The notes beneath the pieces are model-generated. The model was not told the DNA's origin. It searched no databases and saw nothing but the letters and a program-made list of their open reading frames with translations. This document shows, piece after piece, positions 24,508-32,710 of a DNA stretch of 64,000 bases. Every line of letters starts with the position of its first letter. Positions within the stretch are counted from its first letter, which is position 1. The stretch lies in NCBI GenBank assembly GCA_030447505.1, contig JAUJOT010000003.1, positions 1 to 64,000 of the forward strand, given 5' to 3'. This DNA is from Solirubrobacteraceae bacterium (GTDB lineage Bacteria > Actinomycetota > Thermoleophilia > Solirubrobacterales > Solirubrobacteraceae). The position numbers and the translations under genes were made by a program.

Positions 24508-25914
24508 ATGTACCGCAGGATCCTTGTCGTATTCGTAGGGGCAGCCGTGGCGCTTGTTGTGGCGCCGGGGGTCGCATCGGCCTTCACGACGGTGCCGGTA
24601 TGGCAATGCCGCGGCAGCGCCGCATGGACGTCGGTAGCCGGACAGAATCGGGTCGAGCCGATCGTCGCCAACGGCAATATCAACACCGCCAACGGCGCCA
24701 GCGCTGATCGCGCGCAGTGCGTCAACAGCGAGACGGGCCTCGGCAACACGCCGACGCAGCTCGGGATCTCGCCGGACTTCCTGGGCGCGGTGACCGGCCA
24801 GGCGAGGACCGCGATCGCGCCCGAGCTGGGGCGCGCGCTCGACCAGAAGCCGGCCGCCGAGGGACGCGTCGAAGACCTGACGCTGCTCGTGGGGCCGAAT
24901 GGGCCGACGCTCGGCGTCGGGGTGGCGAACTCCGTCGCCACAGCAACCTGCGTCGCGGATTCCACCGCACCGAGGTTCACGGGCGACAGCCGCGTCGCGG
25001 ACGTCACGATCGGCGGGAGGCTGATTGCGCTCGACCGGCTCGCCGCAGAGCTGACCGACGCGCTCAACCCGATTCTCGGCGCCGTCGTCGAGGTCACGGT
25101 CGACGAGCGCATCGAGACGGCCGGCTCGCTGACGATCAGGGCGCTGCACGTCAGGGTCTTGCGCGACGGTCAGCCGGCACCACTCGTCGACCTCGTCGTC
25201 GGCGAGGCCAAGGTCGCAGCCAACGGGGCGGTCTGCGATCCGGCGCAGCAGAACGACGGCTCGGGCAATCCGATCGGGCAGGTCTGCCCGTCCGGCTCGA
25301 CGCTCGACGTCCCCCGCAACGTCTGCGTCATCGCGGCCGGCACGAGTGGCTCGAGCCTCGGCGAGATCGTCGTCGGGCGCCCGTTCCAGGGTCCGAGCGG
25401 CGGTACCGTGATCCCGATCGACGTCGCCCGCAAGCGCTTCGGGCGCAGCCCGTGCCTCGGCTTCAGCGGGGCGCCGAAGTTCGCGATCATCGGCACGAAC
25501 AGGGCCGACCGCATCACCGGTACGAACGTCGCCGACCGGATCATCGGCCTCGGCGGCAACGACAAGATCTCCGGCGGCCGCGGCAACGACTGCATCGAGG
25601 GGCGGACGGGCGGAGACAACCTCTCCGGCAGCCTCGGCAACGACCGCATCTACGGCAGCACCGGCAAGGACCACCTCAACGGTGGCCCCGGCACCGACTA
25701 CCTGTCGGCCGGCAGCGGCAACGACACGATCAACGCCGCGTTCGGCCGCGACCGCGCGATCGGCGGCTCCGGTCGCGACTTCATCAACATCGCGACCGCC
25801 GGACCGGCCGCCTCGGCCAACTGCGGCCCCGGTCCCGACAAGGTCCGCCTCAACCGCAACGAGCGCAGAAGGGTGCGCGGCTGCGAGGTCGTGTACGTCT
25901 TCAACGACCGCTAG
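24508..25914 (+). CDS. secreted protein with RTX-type calcium-binding repeats
   Basis: A 468-residue exported protein. The signal peptide is MYRRILVVFVGAAVALVVAPGVASA. Residues of about 30-310 have no recognised fold but contain several Cys. Residues 340-440 are a run of glycine/aspartate nonapeptides (GLGGNDKIS, GGRGNDCIE, GSLGNDRIY, GGPGTDYLS, GSGNDTIN), the calcium-binding beta-roll of RTX/hemolysin-type proteins. A Cys-containing basic end (CGPGPDKVRLNRNERRRVRGCE) closes it. CGGAGGGA precedes the ATG. It is probably an extracellular structural protein rather than a toxin, because no type I export genes lie nearby. Confidence 0.82.
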   Translation: MYRRILVVFVGAAVALVVAPGVASAFTTVPVWQCRGSAAWTSVAGQNRVEPIVANGNINTANGASADRAQCVNSETGLGNTPTQLGISPDFLGAVTGQARTAIAPELGRALDQKPAAEGRVEDLTLLVGPNGPTLGVGVANSVATATCVADSTAPRFTGDSRVADVTIGGRLIALDRLAAELTDALNPILGAVVEVTVDERIETAGSLTIRALHVRVLRDGQPAPLVDLVVGEAKVAANGAVCDPAQQNDGSGNPIGQVCPSGSTLDVPRNVCVIAAGTSGSSLGEIVVGRPFQGPSGGTVIPIDVARKRFGRSPCLGFSGAPKFAIIGTNRADRITGTNVADRIIGLGGNDKISGGRGNDCIEGRTGGDNLSGSLGNDRIYGSTGKDHLNGGPGTDYLSAGSGNDTINAAFGRDRAIGGSGRDFINIATAGPAASANCGPGPDKVRLNRNERRRVRGCEVVYVFNDR

Positions 25915-25956
25915 CGAGCAATAGCTGCATCGAGACGGAACGCGGGCGGGGCTGGC

Positions 25957-25962
25957 TACAGT
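25957..25962 (+). promoter_or_regulatory. candidate -10 box (TACAGT)
   Basis: TACAGT ends 7 nt before the GTG at 25970, placing the expected transcription start at the start codon itself. Confidence 0.4.
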
Positions 25963-25969
25963 CCCGCCC

Positions 25970-26443
25970 GTGAGCCGTCGCGATCAGATCAGGATGTCCG
26001 ACGCGGAGGTGGCCGCGTTCCTCGACGAGGAACGGACCGTCATCTGCGCGAGCATCGGCCGCGACGGATTCCCGCACCTGATGCCGCTCTGGTACGTCAG
26101 GCGCGACGAGGATCTCTGGTCGTGGACGTTCGGCAAGTCGCAGAAGGTGCGAAACCTCGAGCGCGACCCGCGGGCGACCCTGCAGGTCGAGGCCGGCGAG
26201 GAGTACGCCGAGTTGCGCGGCGTGATGCTGAAGTGCGACGTCACGCTGCACCGCGACGGCGAGCGCGTCGCCGAGCTCGGCACGGAGCTGTTCACGCGCT
26301 ATCGCCCCGAGGGGCCCGGCGAGCTCGACGAGGGCGTGCGCGAAATGGTCCTCGCCCAGGCGCCCAAGCGCGTCGCGCTGCAGTTCCGCGCGCGCTCGCG
26401 AGCGACGTGGGATCACCGCAAGCTCGCGCCCGGGGTGTATTAG
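25970..26443 (+). CDS. pyridoxamine 5'-phosphate oxidase-like flavin/deazaflavin-binding protein
   Basis: A 157-residue split-barrel protein. The N-terminal helix (MSDAEVAAFLDEERTVICASIGRDGFPHLMPLWYV) followed by LWSWTFGKSQKVRNLERDPRATLQVE is the usual pattern of the PNPOx-like family, which in actinobacteria often uses F420 or FMN. The substrate cannot be told. The GTG start has TACAGT 7 nt upstream and no ribosome-binding site. The dTDP-sugar genes start 16 nt after its stop. Confidence 0.82.
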   Translation: MSRRDQIRMSDAEVAAFLDEERTVICASIGRDGFPHLMPLWYVRRDEDLWSWTFGKSQKVRNLERDPRATLQVEAGEEYAELRGVMLKCDVTLHRDGERVAELGTELFTRYRPEGPGELDEGVREMVLAQAPKRVALQFRARSRATWDHRKLAPGVY

Positions 26444-26459
26444 TGGTCCACATAGCCCG

Positions 26460-27524
26460 ATGAAAGGCCTGATCCTCTCCGGTGGCAAGGGAACCCGCCT
26501 GCGCCCGATCACGCACACCAGCGCCAAGCAGCTCGTACCGGTCGCCAACAAGCCGGTGCTCTTCTACGGCATCGAGGCGATGGCGGCTGCCGGGATCGAG
26601 CAGATCGCGATCATCATCGCGCCCGAGACCGGGGCCGAGATCCGCGCCGCCGCCGGCGACGGCTCGCAGTTCGGCGTCGCTATCACGTACGTCGAGCAGG
26701 ACCGGCCGGGCGGGCTGGCGCACGCGTCGCTGACGGCCGAGGAGTACCTCGACGGCGAGCCGTTCGTCATGTACCTCGGCGACAACCTGCTGCAGGGCGG
26801 GATCACCGACCTCGTCGATTCCTTCCGCGCCAGCGGCCCCGATGCGCTGATCCTGCTGACGCCCGTCGACGATCCGCAGAACTACGGCGTCGCCGAGCTC
26901 GACGGCGATCGCGTCAGGCGGCTGCTCGAGAAGCCGCCCGAGCCGCCGACGAACCTCGCACTCGTCGGCGTGTACATGTTCACCGCCGGCATCCACGACG
27001 CCGCGCGCGCGATCGAGCCCAGCGCGCGCGGCGAGCTGGAGATCACCGACGCGATCCAGTACCTCGTCGACGACGGCAAGCGCGTCGAGCCGCACATCGT
27101 GCGCGGCTGGTGGAAGGACACCGGCCGCCTGGACGACATGCTCGAGGCCAACCGGCTCGTGCTGGACCGGATCGAGCCGAAGGTCGAGGGCGAGTTGATC
27201 GACTCGCGCTGCGACGGGCGCGTCGTCGTCGAGCGCGGCGCCGTGCTGGAGCGCACGACCGTGCGCGGTCCGGCAATCATCGGAGCCGGGACGCGGATCA
27301 GCGATGCCTACATCGGGCCCTACACGGCGATCGGCGAGGGCTGCGTGATCACCTCGGCCGAGGTCGAGCATTCGATCCTGCTCGAGGGCTCGAAGGTGTG
27401 CAATCTGGAGGGGCGGATGGAGTCCTCGCTGCTCGGGCGCAACGTGACGATCGCGCGCGGCGCGCGCCAGCCGCGCGCCTACCGCTTCATGGTCGGCGAC
27501 AACTCCGAGATCGGGATCCTTTGA
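26460..27524 (+). CDS. rmlA: glucose-1-phosphate thymidylyltransferase, long form
   Basis: A 354-residue nucleotidyltransferase that makes dTDP-glucose from glucose 1-phosphate and dTTP, the first step to dTDP-L-rhamnose. The GlcNAc-1-P-uridyltransferase-like nucleotide loop is LILSGGKGTRLRPIT. YLGDNLLQGGI, VGVYMF and GWWKDTGRLDDML are typical of the family. The C-terminal 100 residues add a left-handed beta-helix (hexapeptide repeats, TVRGPAIIGAGTRISDAYIGPYT), marking the long type. It is first of three genes with rmlD and rmlB. Confidence 0.92.
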   Translation: MKGLILSGGKGTRLRPITHTSAKQLVPVANKPVLFYGIEAMAAAGIEQIAIIIAPETGAEIRAAAGDGSQFGVAITYVEQDRPGGLAHASLTAEEYLDGEPFVMYLGDNLLQGGITDLVDSFRASGPDALILLTPVDDPQNYGVAELDGDRVRRLLEKPPEPPTNLALVGVYMFTAGIHDAARAIEPSARGELEITDAIQYLVDDGKRVEPHIVRGWWKDTGRLDDMLEANRLVLDRIEPKVEGELIDSRCDGRVVVERGAVLERTTVRGPAIIGAGTRISDAYIGPYTAIGEGCVITSAEVEHSILLEGSKVCNLEGRMESSLLGRNVTIARGARQPRAYRFMVGDNSEIGIL

Positions 27525-27579
27525 GCGTGCGCGATTGCTCGCCCCCCGTCGCCGTGGACACGGAAGGCCGGTCCTCGCG

Positions 27580-28422
27580 ATGAAGCTCCTCGTCACGGGA
27601 GCCGCCGGCATGCTCGGGCGCGCGGTCGTCGACGCCGCGACGCGGATGGGCCACGACGTACAGGCCTGCTCGCGCGCGGAGCTCGACATCACCGACGCCG
27701 AGGCGACACGGCTGACCGTGCTCGCAGGACGCCCGCGGGCGGTCATCAACTGCGCGGCGTACACCGACGTCGACGGCGCCGAGTCCGACCGCCGGGGCGC
27801 TGTGGCGGTCAATGCGACCGGGGCCGGCAACGTCGCCGCGGCGGCGGCGCAGATCGGCGCCCTGATCGTGCACGTCTCCACGGACTACGTCTTCGACGGC
27901 TGCAAGCGCGAGCCGTGGCTCGAGTCCGACCGCGTCGCCCCGCTCGGCGTCTACGGCGAGACGAAGCTCGCCGGCGAGCAGGCCGTCGCCGAAGCGAACG
28001 CCAGCCACGCGATCGTCCGCACGGCGTGGCTGTTCGGCGCCGGCGGCAGCAACTTCGTCGACACGATGCTCGCGCTCGGCGCGCAGCGCGAGGAGGTCTC
28101 CGTCGTGACCGACCAGGTCGGCTGCCCGACCTGGACCGGCCACCTCGCGCGCGCGCTCGTCGCGCTCGTCGAGCGCCCCCGCGAAACGGGGATCCACCAC
28201 ATCGCGGGCAGCGGCTCGTGCTCCTGGAACGAGCTCGCGCTGGAGATCTTCGAGCGCGCCGGGATCGACTGCCGCGTGCTGCCGGCGACGAGCAAGCAGT
28301 TCGTGCGAGCCGCGACACGGCCGGCCTACAGCGTGCTCGGCTCCGAGCGCCGCGACCCGCTCGTGCTGCCGCGCTGGCAGGACGGCGTCGCGGAGTACCT
28401 GGCGACGCGGGTGGCCGCATGA
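27580..28422 (+). CDS. rmlD: dTDP-4-dehydrorhamnose reductase
   Basis: A 280-residue short-chain (extended) reductase that uses NAD(P)H to make dTDP-L-rhamnose. The N-terminal dinucleotide motif is LLVTGAAGMLGRAV. VINCAAYTDVDGAE, VHVSTDYVFDG and the catalytic YGETKLAGEQ (Tyr and Lys) are all present. I chose ATG 27580, which puts the nucleotide-binding strand right at the N-terminus. The 55-nt gap after rmlA resembles the gap before rmlB. Confidence 0.92.
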   Translation: MKLLVTGAAGMLGRAVVDAATRMGHDVQACSRAELDITDAEATRLTVLAGRPRAVINCAAYTDVDGAESDRRGAVAVNATGAGNVAAAAAQIGALIVHVSTDYVFDGCKREPWLESDRVAPLGVYGETKLAGEQAVAEANASHAIVRTAWLFGAGGSNFVDTMLALGAQREEVSVVTDQVGCPTWTGHLARALVALVERPRETGIHHIAGSGSCSWNELALEIFERAGIDCRVLPATSKQFVRAATRPAYSVLGSERRDPLVLPRWQDGVAEYLATRVAA

Positions 28423-28477
28423 GATCGCGCCGTTGGGCGACGCGCGCCGTCGTCGACTCGCAAGGCGGTCGCTCGCG

Positions 28478-29467
28478 ATGAGGCTGCTCGTCTGCGGTGG
28501 CGCCGGCTTCATCGGGTCGGCCTTCGTGCGCGTGCGCCTCGAGGAGCACGGCGACGACGTCATCGTCCTCGACAAGCTCACGTACGCCGGGCGGCGCGAG
28601 AACCTCGAGGGCCTGGACGTCGGCTTCGTGCACAGCGCAATCGAGGACGCGGTCGCGGTCGCCGATGCGATGCGGGGCGTCGAGGCCGTCGTGAACTTCG
28701 CGGCCGAGACGCACGTCGACCGCTCGATCGCCGAGCCCGACGCGTTCGTGACGACGCACGCCGTCGGCACCTGGGTGCTGCTCGAGGCCGCGCGCTCGGC
28801 GGGCGTGCGCTACCTGCAGGTCTCGACCGACGAGGTCTACGGATCGATCGAGGAGGGCTCCTTCACCGAGTCGTCGCCGCTGCAGCCGTCCTCCCCATAC
28901 AGCGCGACGAAGGCCGGCGCCGACCTGCTCGTGGGATCGTACTTCCACACGTACGGCCTCGAGACGGTGATCTGCCGCGGCTCGAACAACTACGGCCCGC
29001 GCCAGTACCCAGAGAAGCTGATCCCGCTGATGGTGCTCAACGCGCTGCACGGCGACCCGCTGCCGGTCTACGGCGACGGCATGCAGGTGCGCAACTGGCT
29101 CTACGTCGAGGACTTCGCACGCGGGATCGGCCACGTGCTCGCGCACGGCGCTCCCGGCGAGGCCTACAACGTCGGCGGCCCGGACGAGTGCCCGAACATC
29201 GAGGTCGTCCAGCGGATCGTCGAGCTGACAGGCGCAGACGAGTCGCTGCTGACCTACGTAACCGACCGCCCCGGCCACGACCGCCGCTACTCGCTCGGCT
29301 CGGAGAAGGTCCGCGCGCTGGGCTGGGAGGCGCAGGTGCGCTTCGCCGAGGGACTCGAGCGGACGGTCGCCTGGTATCAGGACAACCGCGCCTGGTGGGA
29401 GCCGATCCGCTCAGGCGAGTACCGCGAGTACTACGAGCGCCAGTACGGATCGCCGATCGGGGAGTAG
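28478..29467 (+). CDS. rmlB: dTDP-glucose 4,6-dehydratase
   Basis: A 329-residue extended SDR enzyme that converts dTDP-glucose to dTDP-4-dehydro-6-deoxyglucose. It has LLVCGGAGFIGSAF for NAD binding, NFAAETHVDRSI, the catalytic VSTDEVYGSI (Thr-Asp-Glu) and PYSATKAGAD (Tyr and Lys), then CRGSNNYGPRQYPEKLIPLM. ATG 28478 is preferred because the upstream in-frame extension is arginine-rich spacer. The 3,5-epimerase gene (rmlC) does not follow and is absent from this window. Confidence 0.93.
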   Translation: MRLLVCGGAGFIGSAFVRVRLEEHGDDVIVLDKLTYAGRRENLEGLDVGFVHSAIEDAVAVADAMRGVEAVVNFAAETHVDRSIAEPDAFVTTHAVGTWVLLEAARSAGVRYLQVSTDEVYGSIEEGSFTESSPLQPSSPYSATKAGADLLVGSYFHTYGLETVICRGSNNYGPRQYPEKLIPLMVLNALHGDPLPVYGDGMQVRNWLYVEDFARGIGHVLAHGAPGEAYNVGGPDECPNIEVVQRIVELTGADESLLTYVTDRPGHDRRYSLGSEKVRALGWEAQVRFAEGLERTVAWYQDNRAWWEPIRSGEYREYYERQYGSPIGE

Positions 29468-29727
29468 GGCGCTGCGCGGTTGGTGCTGCTTTCGCCCGCA
29501 GCGGCCAGCGACCGCGAGACGGGGATCTGGCGGGAAGCTCGTGCGGAAATCCGCGGTAGGGACGCGCGACGCGGGCGAGCGCCGGCTTCCCGGTTGCATG
29601 GAAAGGGGCGGCGGCGCCACAGCGAGGCCTTGGCCGCCGACTGCCGGCTGAACGAGTGGTGTGATCGTAGTCGAACCTAGGCAGCCACAACGCGCGCTAG
29701 CGGCGTGGGCGCGATGATGGCACCGCG

Positions 29728-29934
29728 ATGGACGACGTCCCCCTCTCCGTGCGCCCGCAGGCGGTCGTCGTCGCCTACCTGCTCGCCGCGCTGTGCCTGC
29801 TCATCCCGCTCGCCGTCGTCGGCTCGACGTTCGCGGGGACCGTGCTCTGGCGGCGGGGACTGCGCTCGCACGGCGCCGCGGTCGTCGGCCTCGGCGTCGC
29901 CTGCATGGTGTTCGGCGTCACGGCGCTGCGGTAG
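29728..29934 (+). CDS. small two-helix membrane protein, hypothetical
   Basis: A 68-residue protein with two hydrophobic segments (about 10-33 and 48-66) separated by a short basic loop (LWRRGLRSHG). No family is recognised. It is a plausible gene because of the clean membrane pattern and G/C-rich third codon positions. No ribosome-binding site is clear. It stands alone between the rhamnose genes and the insertion-sequence region. Confidence 0.5.
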   Translation: MDDVPLSVRPQAVVVAYLLAALCLLIPLAVVGSTFAGTVLWRRGLRSHGAAVVGLGVACMVFGVTALR

Positions 29935-30230
29935 CGCCGACTGTCGCTTCAGACGAGGACCGGCAGTCGACGACGGCGCCGGCGAGAGTGCTCTCACTGT
30001 CATCGTCGTCGGGGTTGGGCGGTGCCGTCCGACCGATCCGGTTGGTTCTCGGGCTGGCGGCGGGCGACCCTCAGAGTGCTCGTCGACCGGTTGGTCTGGC
30101 TCGAAAAGGTTCTGTCGCCCGTCGCCGCCCGAGGACCTTCGGCGTGACCTGATAGGAGCGTGGCATCGCCCCAACTGAGAGCTGTCCGCCGAACGTCCGC
30201 TTCAGCTATCCAAACGAAGGGACGGTGGGG
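29935..30230. other. intergenic region before IS110 remnant
   Basis: Nearly 300 nt with no supported gene. The left end of the IS110-type element presumably lies here, but these elements usually lack inverted repeats and I cannot fix the boundary. Confidence 0.4.
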
Positions 30231-30332
30231 ATGATTGTGATCGGAGCGGACACGCACAAGCGCACGCACGCGCTGGTGGCCGTCGACGACGGGACCGGCC
30301 GGCTACACGGCGCCCGGGAGATCGCGGCTAGC

Positions 30333-31379
30333 TGTAGTTCCTGAGGACGTTGTTCATCCGGGCCTCCCTGGAGGCTGGTGGTTACGAAGCCCCAGCACCA
30401 AGGAGACACCGGATGAAGTTGCACGCCAACGCGCGGCTCAGCGTGATCGGCCGGCAGTTGCTTGTCGATCGAATCGAGAGGGAGAGTTGGAAGGTCCGAG
30501 ACGCCGCACAGAGCGTCGGGATCTCTGAGCGGACCGCCCGGAAGTGGCTCGCGCGGTATCGCACCGAAGGGCCCGATGGCTTGATCGACAGGCCGTCGAC
30601 GCCGCAGCTGGTGGCCAACCGCACCGACGAGCGGACGATCGAGGCGATCGCGGCACTGCGACGGTTGCGCTTCTCGGGGCCAGAGATCGCCGAGGTCCTT
30701 GACCGGCCGCTGTCGACGGTCTCAGGGATCCTCACGCGGATCGGGATGGGGCGCCTCGGTCGCTTGGGCTTGGAGCCCGCGGAGCGCTACGAGCGCCAGG
30801 TCGCCGGTGAGCTGATCCACATCGACGTCAAGAAGCTCGGCCGCATCCACGGCGGCGCGGGCAAACGCATCACCGGGCTCCAGCGCAACCCGCGACGCAC
30901 ACGCAAAGACAGCGAGGGACACAACCGCAGGATCGTCGGCTGGGACTACGTCCACGTCGCGATCGACGACGCCACGCGCCTGGCCTACGCCGAAGTCCTC
31001 AGCGACGAGAAGGCAACCACCGCGATCGGGTTTTTGCGCCGAGCGATCGCGTTCTTTGAGAGCCACGGCATGACCGTCTGCGACCTGCTTACCGACAACG
31101 GCTCGGCGTACCGCTCAGCCGTTCACGCGATCGCCTGCAGAACGCTGGGCATCCGCCACCTGCGCACCCGGCCACGACGCCCGCAGACCAACGGCAAGGC
31201 CGAGCGCTTCATCCGCACGATGCTCGCCGGCTGGGCCTACGGCGCGATCTACGCCAGCAGCGCCGAACGCACCGCAGCCCTTGACGGCTGGATCTACCGC
31301 TACAACCATCACCGACGACACGCAGCCATCGGCCGACAACCACCGATCAGCCGCCTGAACAACCTGCTCGGGACCTACA
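30333..31379 (+). mobile_element. IS481-family element, copy A (1047 bp)
   Basis: The ends form imperfect inverted repeats of about 24 bp: TGTAGTTCCTGAGGACG at the left and, read inward, TGTAGGTCCCGAGCAGG at the right, both leading to GTTGTTC. Flanks are 6-bp direct repeats GCTAGC (30327-30332 and 31380-31385). A CTAG-centred target and 6-bp duplication fit the IS481 family (IS481 of Bordetella uses NCTAGN). It sits inside the IS110 transposase gene. Confidence 0.92.
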
Positions 31380-31384
31380 GCTAG
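30413..31384 (+). CDS. IS481-family transposase, copy A
   Basis: A 323-residue DDE transposase. Helix-turn-helix regions lie at about 5-60 (WKVRDAAQSVGISERTARKWLARY) and 75-120. The integrase core has Asp in HIDVKKLG, Asp in LLTDNGSAYRS and Glu in NGKAERFIRTML. ATG 30413 follows AAGGAGACACC. The frame passes through the right inverted repeat, and its TAG stop (31382-31384) lies in the GCTAGC target duplication, not in the element. Confidence 0.92.
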   Translation: MKLHANARLSVIGRQLLVDRIERESWKVRDAAQSVGISERTARKWLARYRTEGPDGLIDRPSTPQLVANRTDERTIEAIAALRRLRFSGPEIAEVLDRPLSTVSGILTRIGMGRLGRLGLEPAERYERQVAGELIHIDVKKLGRIHGGAGKRITGLQRNPRRTRKDSEGHNRRIVGWDYVHVAIDDATRLAYAEVLSDEKATTAIGFLRRAIAFFESHGMTVCDLLTDNGSAYRSAVHAIACRTLGIRHLRTRPRRPQTNGKAERFIRTMLAGWAYGAIYASSAERTAALDGWIYRYNHHRRHAAIGRQPPISRLNNLLGTYS

Positions 31385-32374
31385 CGACGCCGGGCACCTC
31401 GACGCGCTGCGCTGGGCGCGCGGCCTGGACGACGATCGTGTTTGGGCGATCGAGGACTGCCGCCATGTCTCGCGGCGCCTTGAGCAGGCCCTGATTGCCG
31501 CCGGTGAACGCGTCGTGCGGGTCGCGCCGCACCGGATGGGCGCTTCGCGGCGCGGCGAGCGCAAGCCCGGCAAGTCTGATGAGATCGATGCGCAGGCGGT
31601 CGCCCGAGCCGTCGTCAAAGACGGCGTCGACGCGTTCCCCGTCGCGCACCTAGATGAGGCCGCGATGCAGATCCGGTTGCTGTCTGATCACCGCAGCGAC
31701 TTGGTCGCCGAACGCACGAGGATGCAAAACAGGCTGCGCTGGCACTTGGTCGCGCTTGCCCCCGAGCTCGAGGCCGCGGTGAAGCTCCGAGCGCTTGACC
31801 AACTCGTCGTGCTCGATCGCATCGACCGGCGGCTGCGCGCGATGACGCCCAGCGCCCGGGTTGGGTCGCGCGCGAGGAGCTCGTGCACATCCGCCGCCTC
31901 ACACGCCAAGTCGTGCAGCTCGAGCGTGAGCTACGTGATCTCGTCAAGGCCCATCGTCCCGTGCTGCTCACCGAGACCGGCTGCGGCCCGATGACCGCCG
32001 CGATCCTGATCGGCCGCACCGCCGGCGCCCAGCGCTTCAAGACCGACGCGAGCTTCGCCAGACAGGCAGGCGTCGCGCCGATCCCCTGCTCCTCAGGCCA
32101 AAGCGACCGCTACCGCCTCAACCGTGGCGGCGATCGCCAGCTCAACCGCGCGCTACACACGATCGCGATCACCCGCGCCCGCCACGACCCCGCCACCAAG
32201 GCCTACCTCGCCCGCAAACAAGCCGAAGGCAAGACCAAACGCGAAGCCATCCGCTGCCTCAAACGCCACCTCGCCCGGCACTTTCACCACATCCTCGCCG
32301 CCCCAGCCACGCCGCCATCAGACGACCGCGTCCTCGTCACCAGCACACCCGCATCCATGCCCTGCTTGACATAG

Positions 32375-32698
32375 GGGGAACGTTCTCCCGGATGCGGGAA
32401 CGGACGAAAGCACTGAGTCACGCGAGCCGCCGTCGAGGAAACGAGTCGAGATTGCCGCGCGCCCTGCGCGCGGTTGGAGATGTCGACGATCACCTTCGCC
32501 TTGCCGACGCGATTTGCCAACCTCGCGAGCTTGAGTGATACAGCCTCAACCGCTGATCGAAAGGCGTGCTTCACACACATTCACTGCGAAATCAGGCACA
32601 CCACCGTTTGCCATGCCGCCGCCGCTTGCATCTGCTACCGATGGCGTTCGTCTTCGAGTCGAAGATTCGCTCTGCTCGCGTGGCGGTTCCCGTGCACG
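32375..32698. other. intergenic region after IS110 remnant
   Basis: About 320 nt, somewhat less G+C rich than the average. No reading frame shows a credible start or family match. It probably contains the right end of the IS110-type element. Confidence 0.4.
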
Positions 32699-32704
32699 TA
32701 GACT
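32699..32704 (+). promoter_or_regulatory. candidate -10 box (TAGACT)
   Basis: TAGACT ends 6 nt before the GTG at 32711, the leaderless pattern. Confidence 0.4.
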
Positions 32705-32710
32705 CGGCTG

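Larger units (their letters stand above)
30231..32374 (+). pseudogene. IS110-family transposase, split by IS481 and frameshifted
   Basis: The first 34 codons (MIVIGADTHKRTHALVAVDD...) give the DEDD-type N-terminus of an IS110 transposase. The gene is cut at 30332 by the IS481 element and resumes at 31386. Removing the element and one GCTAGC restores a continuous frame, EIAASDAGHLDALRWARG. SDEIDAQAVARA supplies later acidic residues. Near 31860 a one-base change is needed to enter the C-terminal IS116/IS110/IS902 domain (LLTETGCGPMTAAIL, APIPCSSGQ with the catalytic Ser). It is inactive for two independent reasons. Confidence 0.88.
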
